A stretch of 63,465 nucleotides of DNA from a virus, in the IMG/VR virus record IMGVR_UViG_3300027593_000199, positions 1 through 63,465 of that record; one strand, written 5' to 3'. The translations under genes were made by a program, and so were the position numbers. Positions within the stretch are counted from its first letter, which is position 1; every line of letters begins with the position of its first letter. Shown here one piece after another: positions 14,638 to 23,047 of this stretch. Below the pieces are notes generated by a model. The model saw only the letters and a program-made list of their open reading frames with translations. It was not told the origin of the DNA and did no database searches.

Positions 14638-15102
14638 ATGTTCAAAAAGTTACCTTTATTGGTGCTTTTTGTTATGCTTTCATCCCATGCAGTAGCAGCA
14701 GATCCTATTGTAACTGACTCGACTTCAAGAAGCACATCTGAGACTACAACGACTATAAAATCACCACCCCCAACAGCAATTGCCCCTGGTATCAACAGCC
14801 TCAACAGCGATCTATGTGCTGTTGGTGTTTCCGGAGCAGCTCAGACTCAAATCCTAGGTGTTGCTATTGGTTCAACATTCGTAGATAAAAACTGCGAACG
14901 ACTTAAATTGAGCAAATACCTCTATGACATGGGTATGAAGGTAGCTGCTGTAGCAACTCTCTGTCAAGATGAACGAGTATTCTCAGCAATGATGAATGCT
15001 GGTACACCTTGTCCTGTTGATGGTAAGATTGGTCAAGAGGCTAAAGAGATTTGGGAAGCTAATCCTAAACGTCAACCACAAAAAGTAAAGAGTAAAGAGT
15101 AA
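14638..15102 (+). CDS. Secreted protein with Cys pairs
   Basis: 154 aa with a signal peptide cleaved near VAA-DP (residue 22), a Ser/Thr-rich linker and a globular part with four Cys (DLCAVGVSGAAQTQILGVAI, NCERLKL, ATLCQDERVF, GTPCPV). Likely periplasmic with disulfides. I recall relatives in other T4-like aquatic phages, always without function. TAATG-coupled to the next gene. Confidence 0.75.
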   Translation: MFKKLPLLVLFVMLSSHAVAADPIVTDSTSRSTSETTTTIKSPPPTAIAPGINSLNSDLCAVGVSGAAQTQILGVAIGSTFVDKNCERLKLSKYLYDMGMKVAAVATLCQDERVFSAMMNAGTPCPVDGKIGQEAKEIWEANPKRQPQKVKSKE

Positions 15103-16493
15103 TGAAAAAACTCTTAGCTTTGCTGGCTATAGTAGCCTTCAATGCCTTTGCTACCGATCTAACCGTTGGTCCAAATGGATTGATCAACGGTGAGCTTGAT
15201 GGTAATGCCACGGGTTGGACTCGATCTGGTATGGCTGGTGGCATTGATGGCAACGGTGGTCCAGGCTATACATTTAGTTTTCAGAGTGGTACTATAGCTC
15301 AGACCTATGCTATCAACCAAGCACTTCAAGGTACAGGTATTCAGATTCATGGATTTGATTATGGGTTTGAATACCGATTCAACTGCGGTCAACAAATTGG
15401 ATCTGGTTGTACTAGTAATTCCAAGCAGGATACATTGAACTCCACTATTACCATCACAAGTAGTACAGGAATCTCATTATATTCAAAGTTTTACGGTCTA
15501 GGTTCTAAAAATGCTGCAGATGGCAATAGTGCTTATAATCCAAACTGGCAGAGTGTTGATACACAACAAAGATTTAATAGTCCTTACGATCTAGCTAACA
15601 TGGGTAATTTTACCATGAGTATCACAGGTATGGATGCTGGCTTCTGGGGAGGTAATTACGGTCCTAATGTACGTAATGCATATTCTAAACCAGTATACTC
15701 AATGGATCAATGTACTTCTAATCCGTTAAGCAGTCCTAGCTGTGATGGCTACCAAGCAGCTTATCAAGAACAGCAATGCTCGATCAATCCACTATACAGT
15801 CCTAGTTGTTCTGGATATCAACAGGCTTATTATACACAACAGTGTAATATAAACCCTCTATATGACTCCAGCTGTCCTGGATACACAACAGCATACTACA
15901 ACCAGCAGTGTTCCTTAGACCCATTATATGATCGTGGATGTTCTGGATATAATTCAGCATATATTAAAACCAAAGCCAGTACTGATTCTTCTAAGGATAT
16001 GCAGCAAGAAATAAAAGATAGTGAAGTGAGTAAGGCTATCACACCTCCATCAACAACATCTCCAACTTCAGTAACTTCTTTGATTAGAGAACCAAATCCG
16101 GAAACTCGTATTCCTCCTAAAGAAGAAAAGAAGGTTGAGCGAGTATCTAACCCTGAGATAAGAGAGTTACCTAAAGAGGAGAAGAAAGAAGTACAAACTC
16201 CTAAAAAGACTGCAGATGCCAAACGTCGAGCTGAAGAGGCAATGAAAGCAGCAGCAAAAGCAAGTACTCCTAAAGAAGTAGTTGCAGCCCAGACAGCTAT
16301 AGTAGGTGGTATGGGTTTACTACCTGGCTTTGAGAATTATCAGAACAATAGCATATTAGATGCTCAGTTCTATAAATCAAAAGAAATATATTCAAATCAA
16401 AAGACAGTTGATAACCGTAATGCTCAAAGGTTCCTAAGCGGTGCTAATGATGTTCGCCATCAACTAATGGTGGAAGAACAGTATAGACAATAA
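15102..16493 (+). CDS. Secreted repeat protein with CxxNPLY..CxGY..AY repeats
   Basis: 463 aa. Signal peptide MKKLLALLAIVAFNAFA; residues 20-195 look like a beta-sandwich or jellyroll; then four tandem 22-residue repeats (about 203-290), unit QCSINPLYSPSCSGYQQAYY, each with two Cys. A Pro/Lys/Glu-rich linker and a helical end follow. Probably periplasmic or surface exposed, with a disulfide per repeat. Could be a spike, adhesin or envelope-modifying protein. Coupled (TAATG) to the next gene. Confidence 0.75.
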   Translation: MKKLLALLAIVAFNAFATDLTVGPNGLINGELDGNATGWTRSGMAGGIDGNGGPGYTFSFQSGTIAQTYAINQALQGTGIQIHGFDYGFEYRFNCGQQIGSGCTSNSKQDTLNSTITITSSTGISLYSKFYGLGSKNAADGNSAYNPNWQSVDTQQRFNSPYDLANMGNFTMSITGMDAGFWGGNYGPNVRNAYSKPVYSMDQCTSNPLSSPSCDGYQAAYQEQQCSINPLYSPSCSGYQQAYYTQQCNINPLYDSSCPGYTTAYYNQQCSLDPLYDRGCSGYNSAYIKTKASTDSSKDMQQEIKDSEVSKAITPPSTTSPTSVTSLIREPNPETRIPPKEEKKVERVSNPEIRELPKEEKKEVQTPKKTADAKRRAEEAMKAAAKASTPKEVVAAQTAIVGGMGLLPGFENYQNNSILDAQFYKSKEIYSNQKTVDNRNAQRFLSGANDVRHQLMVEEQYRQ

Positions 16494-17155
16494 TGGATCC
16501 TATATCTGCCTTTGCAGCTGCTCAGACAGCTCTTGCAATGATTCGCAAGGGAGTAGAGTTCTATAAAGAGTGTAAAAAAGCAAACGCAGATGTAACAGAA
16601 ATAACAACTGAAGTATCAACATGGATTGGTAAGTTCATGGACCACAAAGAGGTGGTCTCGGAAGCAGCTCGCAAAGCAAAAGCAGCATCTGAAACGCCTC
16701 CTGATCCAGGAAAGGCATCATCTCTAAACACTCAGGCTATCAATAATGTGATGATGGAGATCCAGTTAGAGAGTGCAGAAAAAGAATTACGTGAGATGTT
16801 AATATATCAGACACCAGGTCTAGGAGCAGTGTGGACTAGGTTTCAAAAAGAACGAGAAAGACTACTAGCTGTTCACAAGAAACAAAGAGAAGCTGCTGAA
16901 GAGCAAGAACGAGTAGAAAGAATACTTGCAGCAGATAGAGCAAGAGCACGCAAGCTGCAAATAAAAAAGTTATGGGACGATTTGCATTGGGTTGTCATGA
17001 TCATTACATTGGTTGTATTCTACGCAGGTTGTTTATATTTTGTAGTCCAGGATAGGATCAAGTATAGTCCACATATGGGTACTTGCTTCATTCCAAAAGG
17101 ATCACCAGGGTATAGATCTTACAGTGACCTACGTTGGGTAGATTGTGATAATTAA
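16493..17155 (+). CDS. Membrane-anchored coiled-coil protein
   Basis: 220 aa. Long charged helices (residues 10-165, e.g. QKERERLLAVHKKQREAAEE) are followed by one membrane span (VVMIITLVVFYAGCLYFVV) and a short C-terminal domain with two Cys (GTCFIPKGSPGYRSYSDLRW then VDCDN). The topology would leave the long helical part in the cytoplasm. Third component of the plus-strand set of envelope proteins. Function unknown. Confidence 0.7.
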   Translation: MDPISAFAAAQTALAMIRKGVEFYKECKKANADVTEITTEVSTWIGKFMDHKEVVSEAARKAKAASETPPDPGKASSLNTQAINNVMMEIQLESAEKELREMLIYQTPGLGAVWTRFQKERERLLAVHKKQREAAEEQERVERILAADRARARKLQIKKLWDDLHWVVMIITLVVFYAGCLYFVVQDRIKYSPHMGTCFIPKGSPGYRSYSDLRWVDCDN

Positions 17156-17179
17156 AAACTAAACTAGGAGAGAAGTAAA

Positions 17180-17743
17180 ATGGCCGATAAGGACATCAAA
17201 GAAGAAGTTAAAAAAGGATACGAGCTGAGTATTGCTGGTTTCAAATTAAAGTTAAACAACACTATTCTAGCTGTTGCAATTCCTGTTATCACAACCGTTG
17301 GTGGTGCTATGTGGGGTGCTTTTGAGTTCTACAAAGACTACATGGATATGCGTGAGAAGATTGCTAAGTATGTTGCACCTGATCTATCAGAGTTTGATAA
17401 GCGTTTATCTGTTATTGAAGAAAACAGTCAAAAGACTGCTGACTACACTCGTGATATCAAGAATGATCTCAAAGAAGATATCCGTCGTGTAGAGGCTGTT
17501 GCTGAGCAGGTAGAAAGAGGTTCAAAGCAATCTCAGCGTGAGACTGAGAGTGAAGTAAAGGCCATCAGAAACAATATTAACAGCACTCTTGAAAAGAACC
17601 GTGACGATATGGATAAGATCAAAGCTAACGTTGATAATAAGTTAGACAAGGTTAACAGAGATGTTGATCACAAGATCGATAAGATCCAAAAAGATCTTGA
17701 CAAGAAGATTCAGAATGCTTTAGATAATCCTCTTGCTAAGTAA
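17180..17743 (+). CDS. Membrane protein with long coiled coil
   Basis: 187 aa. One span at residues 28-47 (ILAVAIPVITTVGGAMWGAF) then about 120 residues of heptad-like coiled coil (DKVNRDVDHKIDKIQKDLDK). AGGAGAG precedes the ATG. Ends 8 nt into the convergent methyltransferase gene; no terminator is visible between them. Function unknown, probably acting with the two preceding envelope proteins. Confidence 0.72.
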   Translation: MADKDIKEEVKKGYELSIAGFKLKLNNTILAVAIPVITTVGGAMWGAFEFYKDYMDMREKIAKYVAPDLSEFDKRLSVIEENSQKTADYTRDIKNDLKEDIRRVEAVAEQVERGSKQSQRETESEVKAIRNNINSTLEKNRDDMDKIKANVDNKLDKVNRDVDHKIDKIQKDLDKKIQNALDNPLAK

Positions 17744-18593
17744 TAAGCCCATCTTCAAACAATAATTTAGTTATACTATCACCAAACTCAGCCTTCTTCA
17801 TATTAGTCGGCTGAGTTTCCTTTTTGGGATAACATATGATGTTAGTCTCATATCTTCTATCTAGGGAATCAGCTGTTGGTACATAGCCGGCTTCCTCCCA
17901 TATATTCACAGTCTGTTTATTGAAGTTGTTTGGATTAAACTTGGTATATCCGTGCCAATAGGGAATATAATCAAGCCTCTTTAACTGCTCTAATAACTCA
18001 TCATCGCCTTCTTTATTATTAAATTCTATATACAATAAAGGCTTATGTTGTTTGAGAAGTTTCTTAGCACCATCAAGTACAGTACTCTCATATCCTTCTA
18101 CGTCCATCTTGACCATATGAAAACGATCAAGATATAAGTATTCATCTAAAGGGACAACATCTGTCTTAATACCAATCTCTGTCTCGTTATTGACCTTGAA
18201 CATCCCAAAATTAACCTTCTCTCCTTCGAATGGATTAATATTAACCATCCTCATTTGATCTCGTTTATTTCCACAAGCTGCATGAACTGGAAGTACGTTG
18301 TAACATCCATTAACAATCATATTCATGCATAGTATCTCATGAATGTATATCTGAGGTTCAATGGCTACTATATTACCCTCACGACACCTCTTAGAGAAAT
18401 AGAGAGAGTGTGTACCAATATTAGCTCCCACATCAAGTACATTACTAGTCTCTGTTAGAATAGTATCAAAGAGATCCATCTCTTGCTGCGCCCACTCACC
18501 AAAGTGATGAACACATGATCCAATAGGATCATCATTGCGGAAAAAGAATAGTCTGCCGTATCTTGAATCGGCTTGGGCCAAATTATTTTGCAT
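17736..18593 (-). CDS. FkbM-family SAM methyltransferase
   Basis: 285 aa from the ATG at 18593; a start 36 nt earlier would overlap the tRNA. SAM-binding motif VLDVGANIGTHSLYFSKRC with the acidic end-of-strand in AIEPQ, and the FkbM signature VKMDVEGYESTVLDGAKKLL. FkbM enzymes O-methylate sugars or polyketides. Substrate unknown; glycan methylation would fit the nearby glycosyltransferases. A second FkbM gene is at 42053. Confidence 0.88.
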   Translation of the reverse strand: MQNNLAQADSRYGRLFFFRNDDPIGSCVHHFGEWAQQEMDLFDTILTETSNVLDVGANIGTHSLYFSKRCREGNIVAIEPQIYIHEILCMNMIVNGCYNVLPVHAACGNKRDQMRMVNINPFEGEKVNFGMFKVNNETEIGIKTDVVPLDEYLYLDRFHMVKMDVEGYESTVLDGAKKLLKQHKPLLYIEFNNKEGDDELLEQLKRLDYIPYWHGYTKFNPNNFNKQTVNIWEEAGYVPTADSLDRRYETNIICYPKKETQPTNMKKAEFGDSITKLLFEDGLIT

Positions 18594-18605
18594 AATATAC
18601 TTTGT

Positions 18606-18679
18606 TGGTTGCGCAGCTAGGATTCGCACCTAGAACTGAGGATTATGAGTCCTCTGTGATACTGTTTCACTACCGCGCG
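18606..18679 (-). tRNA. tRNA-like gene, anticodon CAU (Met/Ile2/initiator-like)
   Basis: 74 nt with encoded CCA. Acceptor CGCGCGG/CTGCGCA with a C1-A72 mismatch and one G-U; D stem GTGA/TCAC; anticodon stem GAGGA/TCCTC with loop CTCATAA; T stem CTAGG/CCTAG. The C1-A72 mismatch is a hallmark of bacterial initiator tRNA. The D loop (AACAGTA) lacks GG and the T loop reads TGCGAAT, with G in place of T55. The 5' 10 nt overlap the end of the upstream coding sequence. It could be initiator-like, elongator Met or Ile2. Confidence 0.75.
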
Positions 18680-19080
18680 TCTGATAGTTTTAAATGTTTT
18701 CTGTGAACTTTACACATTACCCATGAATTATAGAACAGTTCTGGATAAAAGAGAACATTTTCTTGAAATTGTTGCATAGCTTCATAGTAACTACACTCAC
18801 CTTTTGTTTTGCACAGGTATAGTATAGTTCTGGTAAAGTTATCATTTCCATGAAGCTCAACATCTTTCTTAAGCTCTTCATTAGAACCGTAATATTCTTT
18901 CCAGTCTGACTCTGCTTTGTACTTCTTTTTCTTACCTTTTACTTGGCGTTGCTTCTGTGAGTAGAAAAACTTCTTACCAATATACTGTCTACCAGATAAA
19001 ATATTAGTAATATTATACACAAACCCATAATATCCTTCCGGTATCTCTGACAGGACTTGCTGCTGATAAACCCAGTCCAT
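18670..19080 (-). CDS. GIY-YIG-like putative nuclease
   Basis: 136 aa. Pattern YYGFVYNITNILSGRQYIGK then a basic KKFFYSQKQRQVKGKKKK, WKEYYGSNEELKKDVELHG and a late conserved-type Glu (CSYYEAMQQFQENVL) fits a GIY-YIG-type core in which the first motif is degenerate (YGFVY..YIG). Widespread in T4-like phages as a putative endonuclease. It ends inside the tRNA gene. DNA binding through the Lys-rich loop is likely. Confidence 0.7.
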   Translation of the reverse strand: MDWVYQQQVLSEIPEGYYGFVYNITNILSGRQYIGKKFFYSQKQRQVKGKKKKYKAESDWKEYYGSNEELKKDVELHGNDNFTRTILYLCKTKGECSYYEAMQQFQENVLFYPELFYNSWVMCKVHRKHLKLSDAR

Positions 19081-19241
19081 TAAAGATTATCATCATCATA
19101 AAACTCTTCGTCAAGGTCTGTGTCCATTACAGAACCACAATAAGGACAAAAGGTAATTTCTTCATCTATATTGAAACCATCTACCTGGAATTCGGAATCA
19201 CAGGTTCTGCAAACCTTAGGATTAATCTCGTCCCCAATCAT
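19080..19241 (-). CDS. Small zinc-ribbon protein
   Basis: 53 aa with two CxxC knuckles (VCRTCDSEF and FCPYCGSVM) spaced by about 19 residues and a very acidic tail. TAATG-coupled to the nuclease-like gene. Probably a zinc-binding partner or a transcription-related protein; function inferred from the knuckles only. Confidence 0.75.
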   Translation of the reverse strand: MIGDEINPKVCRTCDSEFQVDGFNIDEEITFCPYCGSVMDTDLDEEFYDDDNL

Positions 19242-19249
19242 ACTCTCTC

Positions 19250-19714
19250 CTAAATTGAATCTTTACATACTGCATTATAAACTTCGTTCCTTGATGTATT
19301 AGGAACATTCATGTTAGTTATATATGTTCCCCAATCATGAGTCTGGTGAAATAAAACAACTTCCTTACTACTAGCATAGAAGTCGCCCATTAGATACAAT
19401 TCTGCTGTGTCGCAATTCAATATACCATAAGAATACATCTTCTTTACTCCTCCAGCCATATAGGAGTATGTTTGTTCTTTGTGAAAAATAGACATTCCGT
19501 GGAATGTATGAACTCTCTTACTCTTATCCTTTAATAACTCCACAGGAACATACACATCATAGTTTGCTGTTTTTGTTATTAACTTCCAATCACTCTGGTT
19601 GTAAATAATAGCAGGCTTACCATCTTTATCTTTGATTATATCAATATCAAAGTTGTTTTCTGCAAGTACCGAAGTTGAAACGAATAATGCAATAGCTATT
19701 AATAGTTGTCTCAT
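19250..19714 (-). CDS. Exported hypothetical protein
   Basis: 154 aa with a signal peptide (MRQLLIAIALFVSTSVLAEN) and a soluble beta-rich domain containing two Cys (ILNCDTAEL, YNAVCKDSI). Expected in the periplasm. Lies between the desaturase and the zinc-ribbon gene. No family recognised. Confidence 0.7.
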   Translation of the reverse strand: MRQLLIAIALFVSTSVLAENNFDIDIIKDKDGKPAIIYNQSDWKLITKTANYDVYVPVELLKDKSKRVHTFHGMSIFHKEQTYSYMAGGVKKMYSYGILNCDTAELYLMGDFYASSKEVVLFHQTHDWGTYITNMNVPNTSRNEVYNAVCKDSI

Positions 19715-19745
19715 TTTTATACTCCTTGTTGGAGTAAGTATATAG

Positions 19746-20519
19746 TTATTTTGGAATTTCCTTGACTGGTTCCGATGATATTATATACTTAATAATTAAA
19801 CCTGCAGGATCTACCTCGTACCATTTCTTACTACAGGTATAATATCCTGGATACGCGTGGTGAGTGTTGTGGAAAGGACTTCCAGCCAAAGGTACCAACC
19901 ACAAGGAGTTGCGTGAGTTATCTCCAGTAGCGTGATCAACATATCCATACCTATGAGCTATTATATTGGTAAAAATACTAATAAGATGGAAGTTGAGTAC
20001 GGCTGATAGTAAAAGTACATACACAACAAACTTCAGACTTATTAATGAAACGACAGCTAATGACGTCCAGTAAATTAAGAAGAAGTACTTATCAGTAAAT
20101 TGCATCAACTTGTTATCAGCACATCTTCTGATAGTCTTTACATCAGGTTTGATACTATGACCTTTTTTGAACGGTCCTAACCATAACCATGTACCTAAGA
20201 AATCGTATGATGGGTGTGGGTCCTTTTCTGTATCGGAATATTTGTGATGTGTGCTATGTACAGACGCCCATAATGTGTATGAGCCTTGTAGATTAAACAT
20301 TGTCAAAAAGTGAAGAAACACCTCCACAGTACGATTCATCTTAAACGACTGATGAGTAATATATCGATGGAGGTATACTTCTAAACCCACAATACCAAGT
20401 ACATTGGTTGCAATAACCGTATATAACAGCCATGATGGATCCCACATATAATACAAACCTACAATGAGTAGAATATGTGCTACCATCAAGTTGTATACAA
20501 TGTTACGATAATGTTGCAC
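19746..20519 (-). CDS. Acyl-CoA/acyl-lipid delta-9-type fatty acid desaturase
   Basis: 257 aa integral membrane enzyme. The three di-iron histidine boxes are HRYITH (51-56), HSTHH (88-92) and HNTHH (217-221), with four hydrophobic spans between them. The family introduces double bonds into acyl chains using electrons and oxygen, raising membrane fluidity. GTG start directly after the nrdB stop. With FabF and the PlcP/Agt pair it forms a set of phage genes acting on host membrane lipids. Relatives occur in a few aquatic phages. Confidence 0.92.
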   Translation of the reverse strand: MQHYRNIVYNLMVAHILLIVGLYYMWDPSWLLYTVIATNVLGIVGLEVYLHRYITHQSFKMNRTVEVFLHFLTMFNLQGSYTLWASVHSTHHKYSDTEKDPHPSYDFLGTWLWLGPFKKGHSIKPDVKTIRRCADNKLMQFTDKYFFLIYWTSLAVVSLISLKFVVYVLLLSAVLNFHLISIFTNIIAHRYGYVDHATGDNSRNSLWLVPLAGSPFHNTHHAYPGYYTCSKKWYEVDPAGLIIKYIISSEPVKEIPK

Positions 20520-20521
20520 AA

Positions 20522-21505
20522 TTAATCCTTAGCCCAAACATCATCCCATGTACCACTCAGTGCTCCTTTAGCATAGTCAGTTGCTCTATTCTCAAAGAAG
20601 TTAGTATGCGTTGGTGCATTAATCATTTCCTCGACCCATGGTAATGGATTCTTCTTTACTTTAAAGATACCTTTCAAGCCCAACGAAATAAGGCGACGAT
20701 CGCAGATGTAACGAATATAACGCTTAACATCATCGGAACTAAGACCTTCCATTGCACCCATTGAGAAAGATAAGTCAATAAACTTATCTTCAAGCTCGAC
20801 CATCTTTTCTGCAATTGAATAAATTTCTGATTTAAGTTCATCTTTCCATATATCCCTATTCTCTTCCACATAGGTCCGAAATAGTCTAATCATGGACTCT
20901 GCGTGTTGTGTTTCATCTACGATGGACCAAGTGATGATCTGACCCATCCCCTTCATCTTTCCATGACGCGGAAAGTTAAGTAGCATGATAAACGAACTAA
21001 ACAACTGCATACCTTCTGTAAAGGCACTAAACGCTGCAATCTGTTGTGCAATTGTAGATGCATCCTGACCAGCTATAGATAAGAAGTAGTCGTGCTTTGC
21101 TCTCATCTCATCATACTGAAAGAACTCATTATACGTAGACTCTGGCATGCCAAGAGTCTCAATCAAATGACTGTAAGCAGCAACGTGTAATGCTTCTCTT
21201 GCTGCAAAACCCATCAACATCATTCTAACCTCTGGTTGAGGAAAGTATGGTAGATAGTTGTTAACATATCCACCAGCTACATCTACGTCACCTTGTGTAA
21301 AGAATCGTAAGATGTTTGTTAAGAAATGTTTCTCATTATCGTTTAGTTTATTCTTCCAATCCTTTACATCTTCTATCATTGGTACTTCTGTATGCATCCA
21401 GTGAGACTGCTCATGCTTTAGCCAAGCATCATATGCCCAAGGATAGTGAAACGGTTTAAAGAAGTTACGTTCATCTGTCAGTTTTAGTTTTTGTTGCTTA
21501 ATCAT
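20522..21505 (-). CDS. nrdB: Class Ia ribonucleotide reductase beta subunit
   Basis: 327 aa. Di-iron ligands are in place: Asp73 (TQGDVDVAG), Glu104 and His107 with radical Tyr111 (REALHVAAYSH), Glu164 (FTEGMQ), Glu198 and His201 (DETQHAE). Makes the tyrosyl radical used by NrdA to form deoxyribonucleotides. No intron or homing-endonuclease insertion is seen. Separated from nrdA by five small genes or protein genes. Confidence 0.95.
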   Translation of the reverse strand: MIKQQKLKLTDERNFFKPFHYPWAYDAWLKHEQSHWMHTEVPMIEDVKDWKNKLNDNEKHFLTNILRFFTQGDVDVAGGYVNNYLPYFPQPEVRMMLMGFAAREALHVAAYSHLIETLGMPESTYNEFFQYDEMRAKHDYFLSIAGQDASTIAQQIAAFSAFTEGMQLFSSFIMLLNFPRHGKMKGMGQIITWSIVDETQHAESMIRLFRTYVEENRDIWKDELKSEIYSIAEKMVELEDKFIDLSFSMGAMEGLSSDDVKRYIRYICDRRLISLGLKGIFKVKKNPLPWVEEMINAPTHTNFFENRATDYAKGALSGTWDDVWAKD

Positions 21506-21514
21506 CTGCTTTTT

Positions 21515-22030
21515 TTACCTTATTGGCCAGTGTTTGTTATATTTTTCGTAGTAAAACATATTTTCTTGCTTATCATCATCATAGTACTCAGCAACATAGT
21601 CAGACTTAACTCTTGAATTAATATTCTCAACCATTGTTACTAGTGTTATATCTTTCCTATTGTATCTGAAGTCGTCTTGTAATACGTTTAGCATCCACTC
21701 CCAATTACCACCTCGAATAATACATGCTTCAACTAGTATCAGCTTTTTAAACTTAGTGATGTCTATATATTGAGATCTCATCTTGTCAATATAGTATTGA
21801 GAGTCTTCATCTGGATATGTTACATCCACAGGTATAATACTAAGTGCGTCTCCATCTCTTGACCACGCGTGAGCAAGATGCATTGCTACGGTTGCTGAGT
21901 AGTCGGGTGATGCCATTATAACAGCTGTATCACTAGGATCAAAGGATGAGGAGTCAACAATAGTTTCTAATCGTTGAATAAGTTCCCACTCCTTTTCCCT
22001 TGTTACAAAATGTAGAGGTCTTCTATTCAT
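21515..22030 (-). CDS. Phosphoribosyltransferase-like hypothetical protein
   Basis: 171 aa. The order of strands and helices (DTAVIMASPDYSATVAMHLA, ALSIIPVDVTY, FKKLILVEACIIRGGNWEWM) looks like a PRTase/Rossmann fold, with LILVEACIIRGG in the place of the PRPP loop, but the acidic pair of true PRTases is incomplete. Location between nrdA and nrdB suggests nucleotide metabolism. Low certainty. Confidence 0.6.
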   Translation of the reverse strand: MNRRPLHFVTREKEWELIQRLETIVDSSSFDPSDTAVIMASPDYSATVAMHLAHAWSRDGDALSIIPVDVTYPDEDSQYYIDKMRSQYIDITKFKKLILVEACIIRGGNWEWMLNVLQDDFRYNRKDITLVTMVENINSRVKSDYVAEYYDDDKQENMFYYEKYNKHWPIR

Positions 22031-22200
22031 GCTCTACTACCCTTCTCTAACATTAGGATTACTTGTTTAGTATAGTTTATTTCTTTAAGTGTGTGCTCCA
22101 TAGTTGCGTATAGAGTCATCAGTCTACTTCTCTGTATCTCTATCTCAACATCAGTCTCTTCCTTTTTAGGAGGTGTGGGGAAGTTGATTATATCAGCCAT
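22027..22200 (-). CDS. Hypothetical 57-aa helical protein
   Basis: 57 aa beginning MADIINFPTPPKKEE, then a single amphipathic helix. A GTG twelve nt upstream overlaps the previous stop (GTGA) and is an alternative start. ATGA-type coupling to the next gene. The MADIINFP opening is common among small T4-like phage proteins. Confidence 0.65.
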   Translation of the reverse strand: MADIINFPTPPKKEETDVEIEIQRSRLMTLYATMEHTLKEINYTKQVILMLEKGSRA

Positions 22201-22208
22201 GATTGATA

Positions 22209-22400
22209 TCACTTTTCACAGGTACGTGTTCTAGTCACTGTACCATCTGGATTTTTAACTTCCTCCCAAGCCGTACAAACTTGTTTATCTACCTTCTTTT
22301 CCATAGTTGCTGGTTTTTCAAATACAGGTTCAATAATAAAATAATTTGCACCCCACCAACCAAAGGCACTAACGAAGCCGTATAATAACATTTCAGCCAT
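22209..22400 (-). CDS. Small membrane protein
   Basis: 63 aa: one N-terminal span (LLYGFVSAFGWWGANYFIIE) and a charged C-terminal part with two Cys (QVCTAWEEV, RTRTCEK). The Cys-containing part would face the periplasm if the N-terminus is inside. Function unknown. Confidence 0.7.
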   Translation of the reverse strand: MAEMLLYGFVSAFGWWGANYFIIEPVFEKPATMEKKVDKQVCTAWEEVKNPDGTVTRTRTCEK

Positions 22401-22401
22401 T

Positions 22402-23046
22402 CTATTTCTCCATCAACTCGTTTACAAAGTCTAATAGTAGTTTATGCTGTACACCTCCATGATAGTGATCCTTCATCCAACTATGATATGTGTACCATAT
22501 AGGTGTACTCTCAGGATGACACCCTATTATTCCAATGTTCTTTTGTATGATAGCCATTGGATCGCCATTACTATATCTTGCAATAGTTTCAAATTTAGTC
22601 TCATCTCCAGCTAATGCACAACCGTCAAAGAAAAACATCTTATGTGCTTCGCCTTTCCATGTTATTGGCATAGCCTTTGCATGTGGTCGTTTCGTATCTG
22701 CATTAGGTCGTATTATATACTGGACAGCATCCACGTCTTCTAAAATATTGAAGTAGTGTGATCCTGCCCAGTATGCACCCATACAAATACCAAGATACTT
22801 ACCACCATTATTCAGAAAATCATATATCTTTGTTCCGTTATTGTTGAACAGTTGATGCCATGATTCTGAATCTCCTTCTCCTCCAGGAAAGGCAACAATA
22901 TCAACATCATCAAAGAAGTCTTTTTCTACTTTATGTTTGGTAAATATTTTAAACGTGTATTCGTCAGACAGAGCTTCAATTATACCATTACCACATTGTA
23001 TGGAACATCTGGGGTGATGCAAAAAAAGAGCTATCTTACGTTTCAT
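22402..23046 (-). CDS. Class I glutamine-amidotransferase-like (BPL_N/DJ-1 fold) protein
   Basis: 214 aa; GAGGG lies 5 nt before the ATG, just after the nrdA stop. Flavodoxin-like fold with the nucleophile elbow GICMGAYWAG, preceded by IVAFPGGEGDSESWHQLF and followed by GIIGCHPESTP, where His and Glu complete a GATase-like triad. This layout matches the N-terminal domain of biotin-protein-ligase-like proteins (BPL_N). An amidotransferase or peptidase-like role is possible. Placement next to nrdA is unusual. Confidence 0.78.
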   Translation of the reverse strand: MKRKIALFLHHPRCSIQCGNGIIEALSDEYTFKIFTKHKVEKDFFDDVDIVAFPGGEGDSESWHQLFNNNGTKIYDFLNNGGKYLGICMGAYWAGSHYFNILEDVDAVQYIIRPNADTKRPHAKAMPITWKGEAHKMFFFDGCALAGDETKFETIARYSNGDPMAIIQKNIGIIGCHPESTPIWYTYHSWMKDHYHGGVQHKLLLDFVNELMEK

Positions 23047-23047
23047 T

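Noticed and set aside
15708-15965. Tandem repeat mistaken for CRISPR
   Set aside because: The four units are in-frame protein repeats with diverged bases and no regular spacers; no Cas gene is present.
17736-17743. Terminator between convergent genes
   Set aside because: No GC-rich stem or T run is visible at the 8-nt overlap.
18670-19080. Homing endonuclease in the middle of a gene
   Set aside because: The GIY-YIG-like protein is not inserted in any interrupted host gene, and neither nrdA nor nrdB shows an intron.
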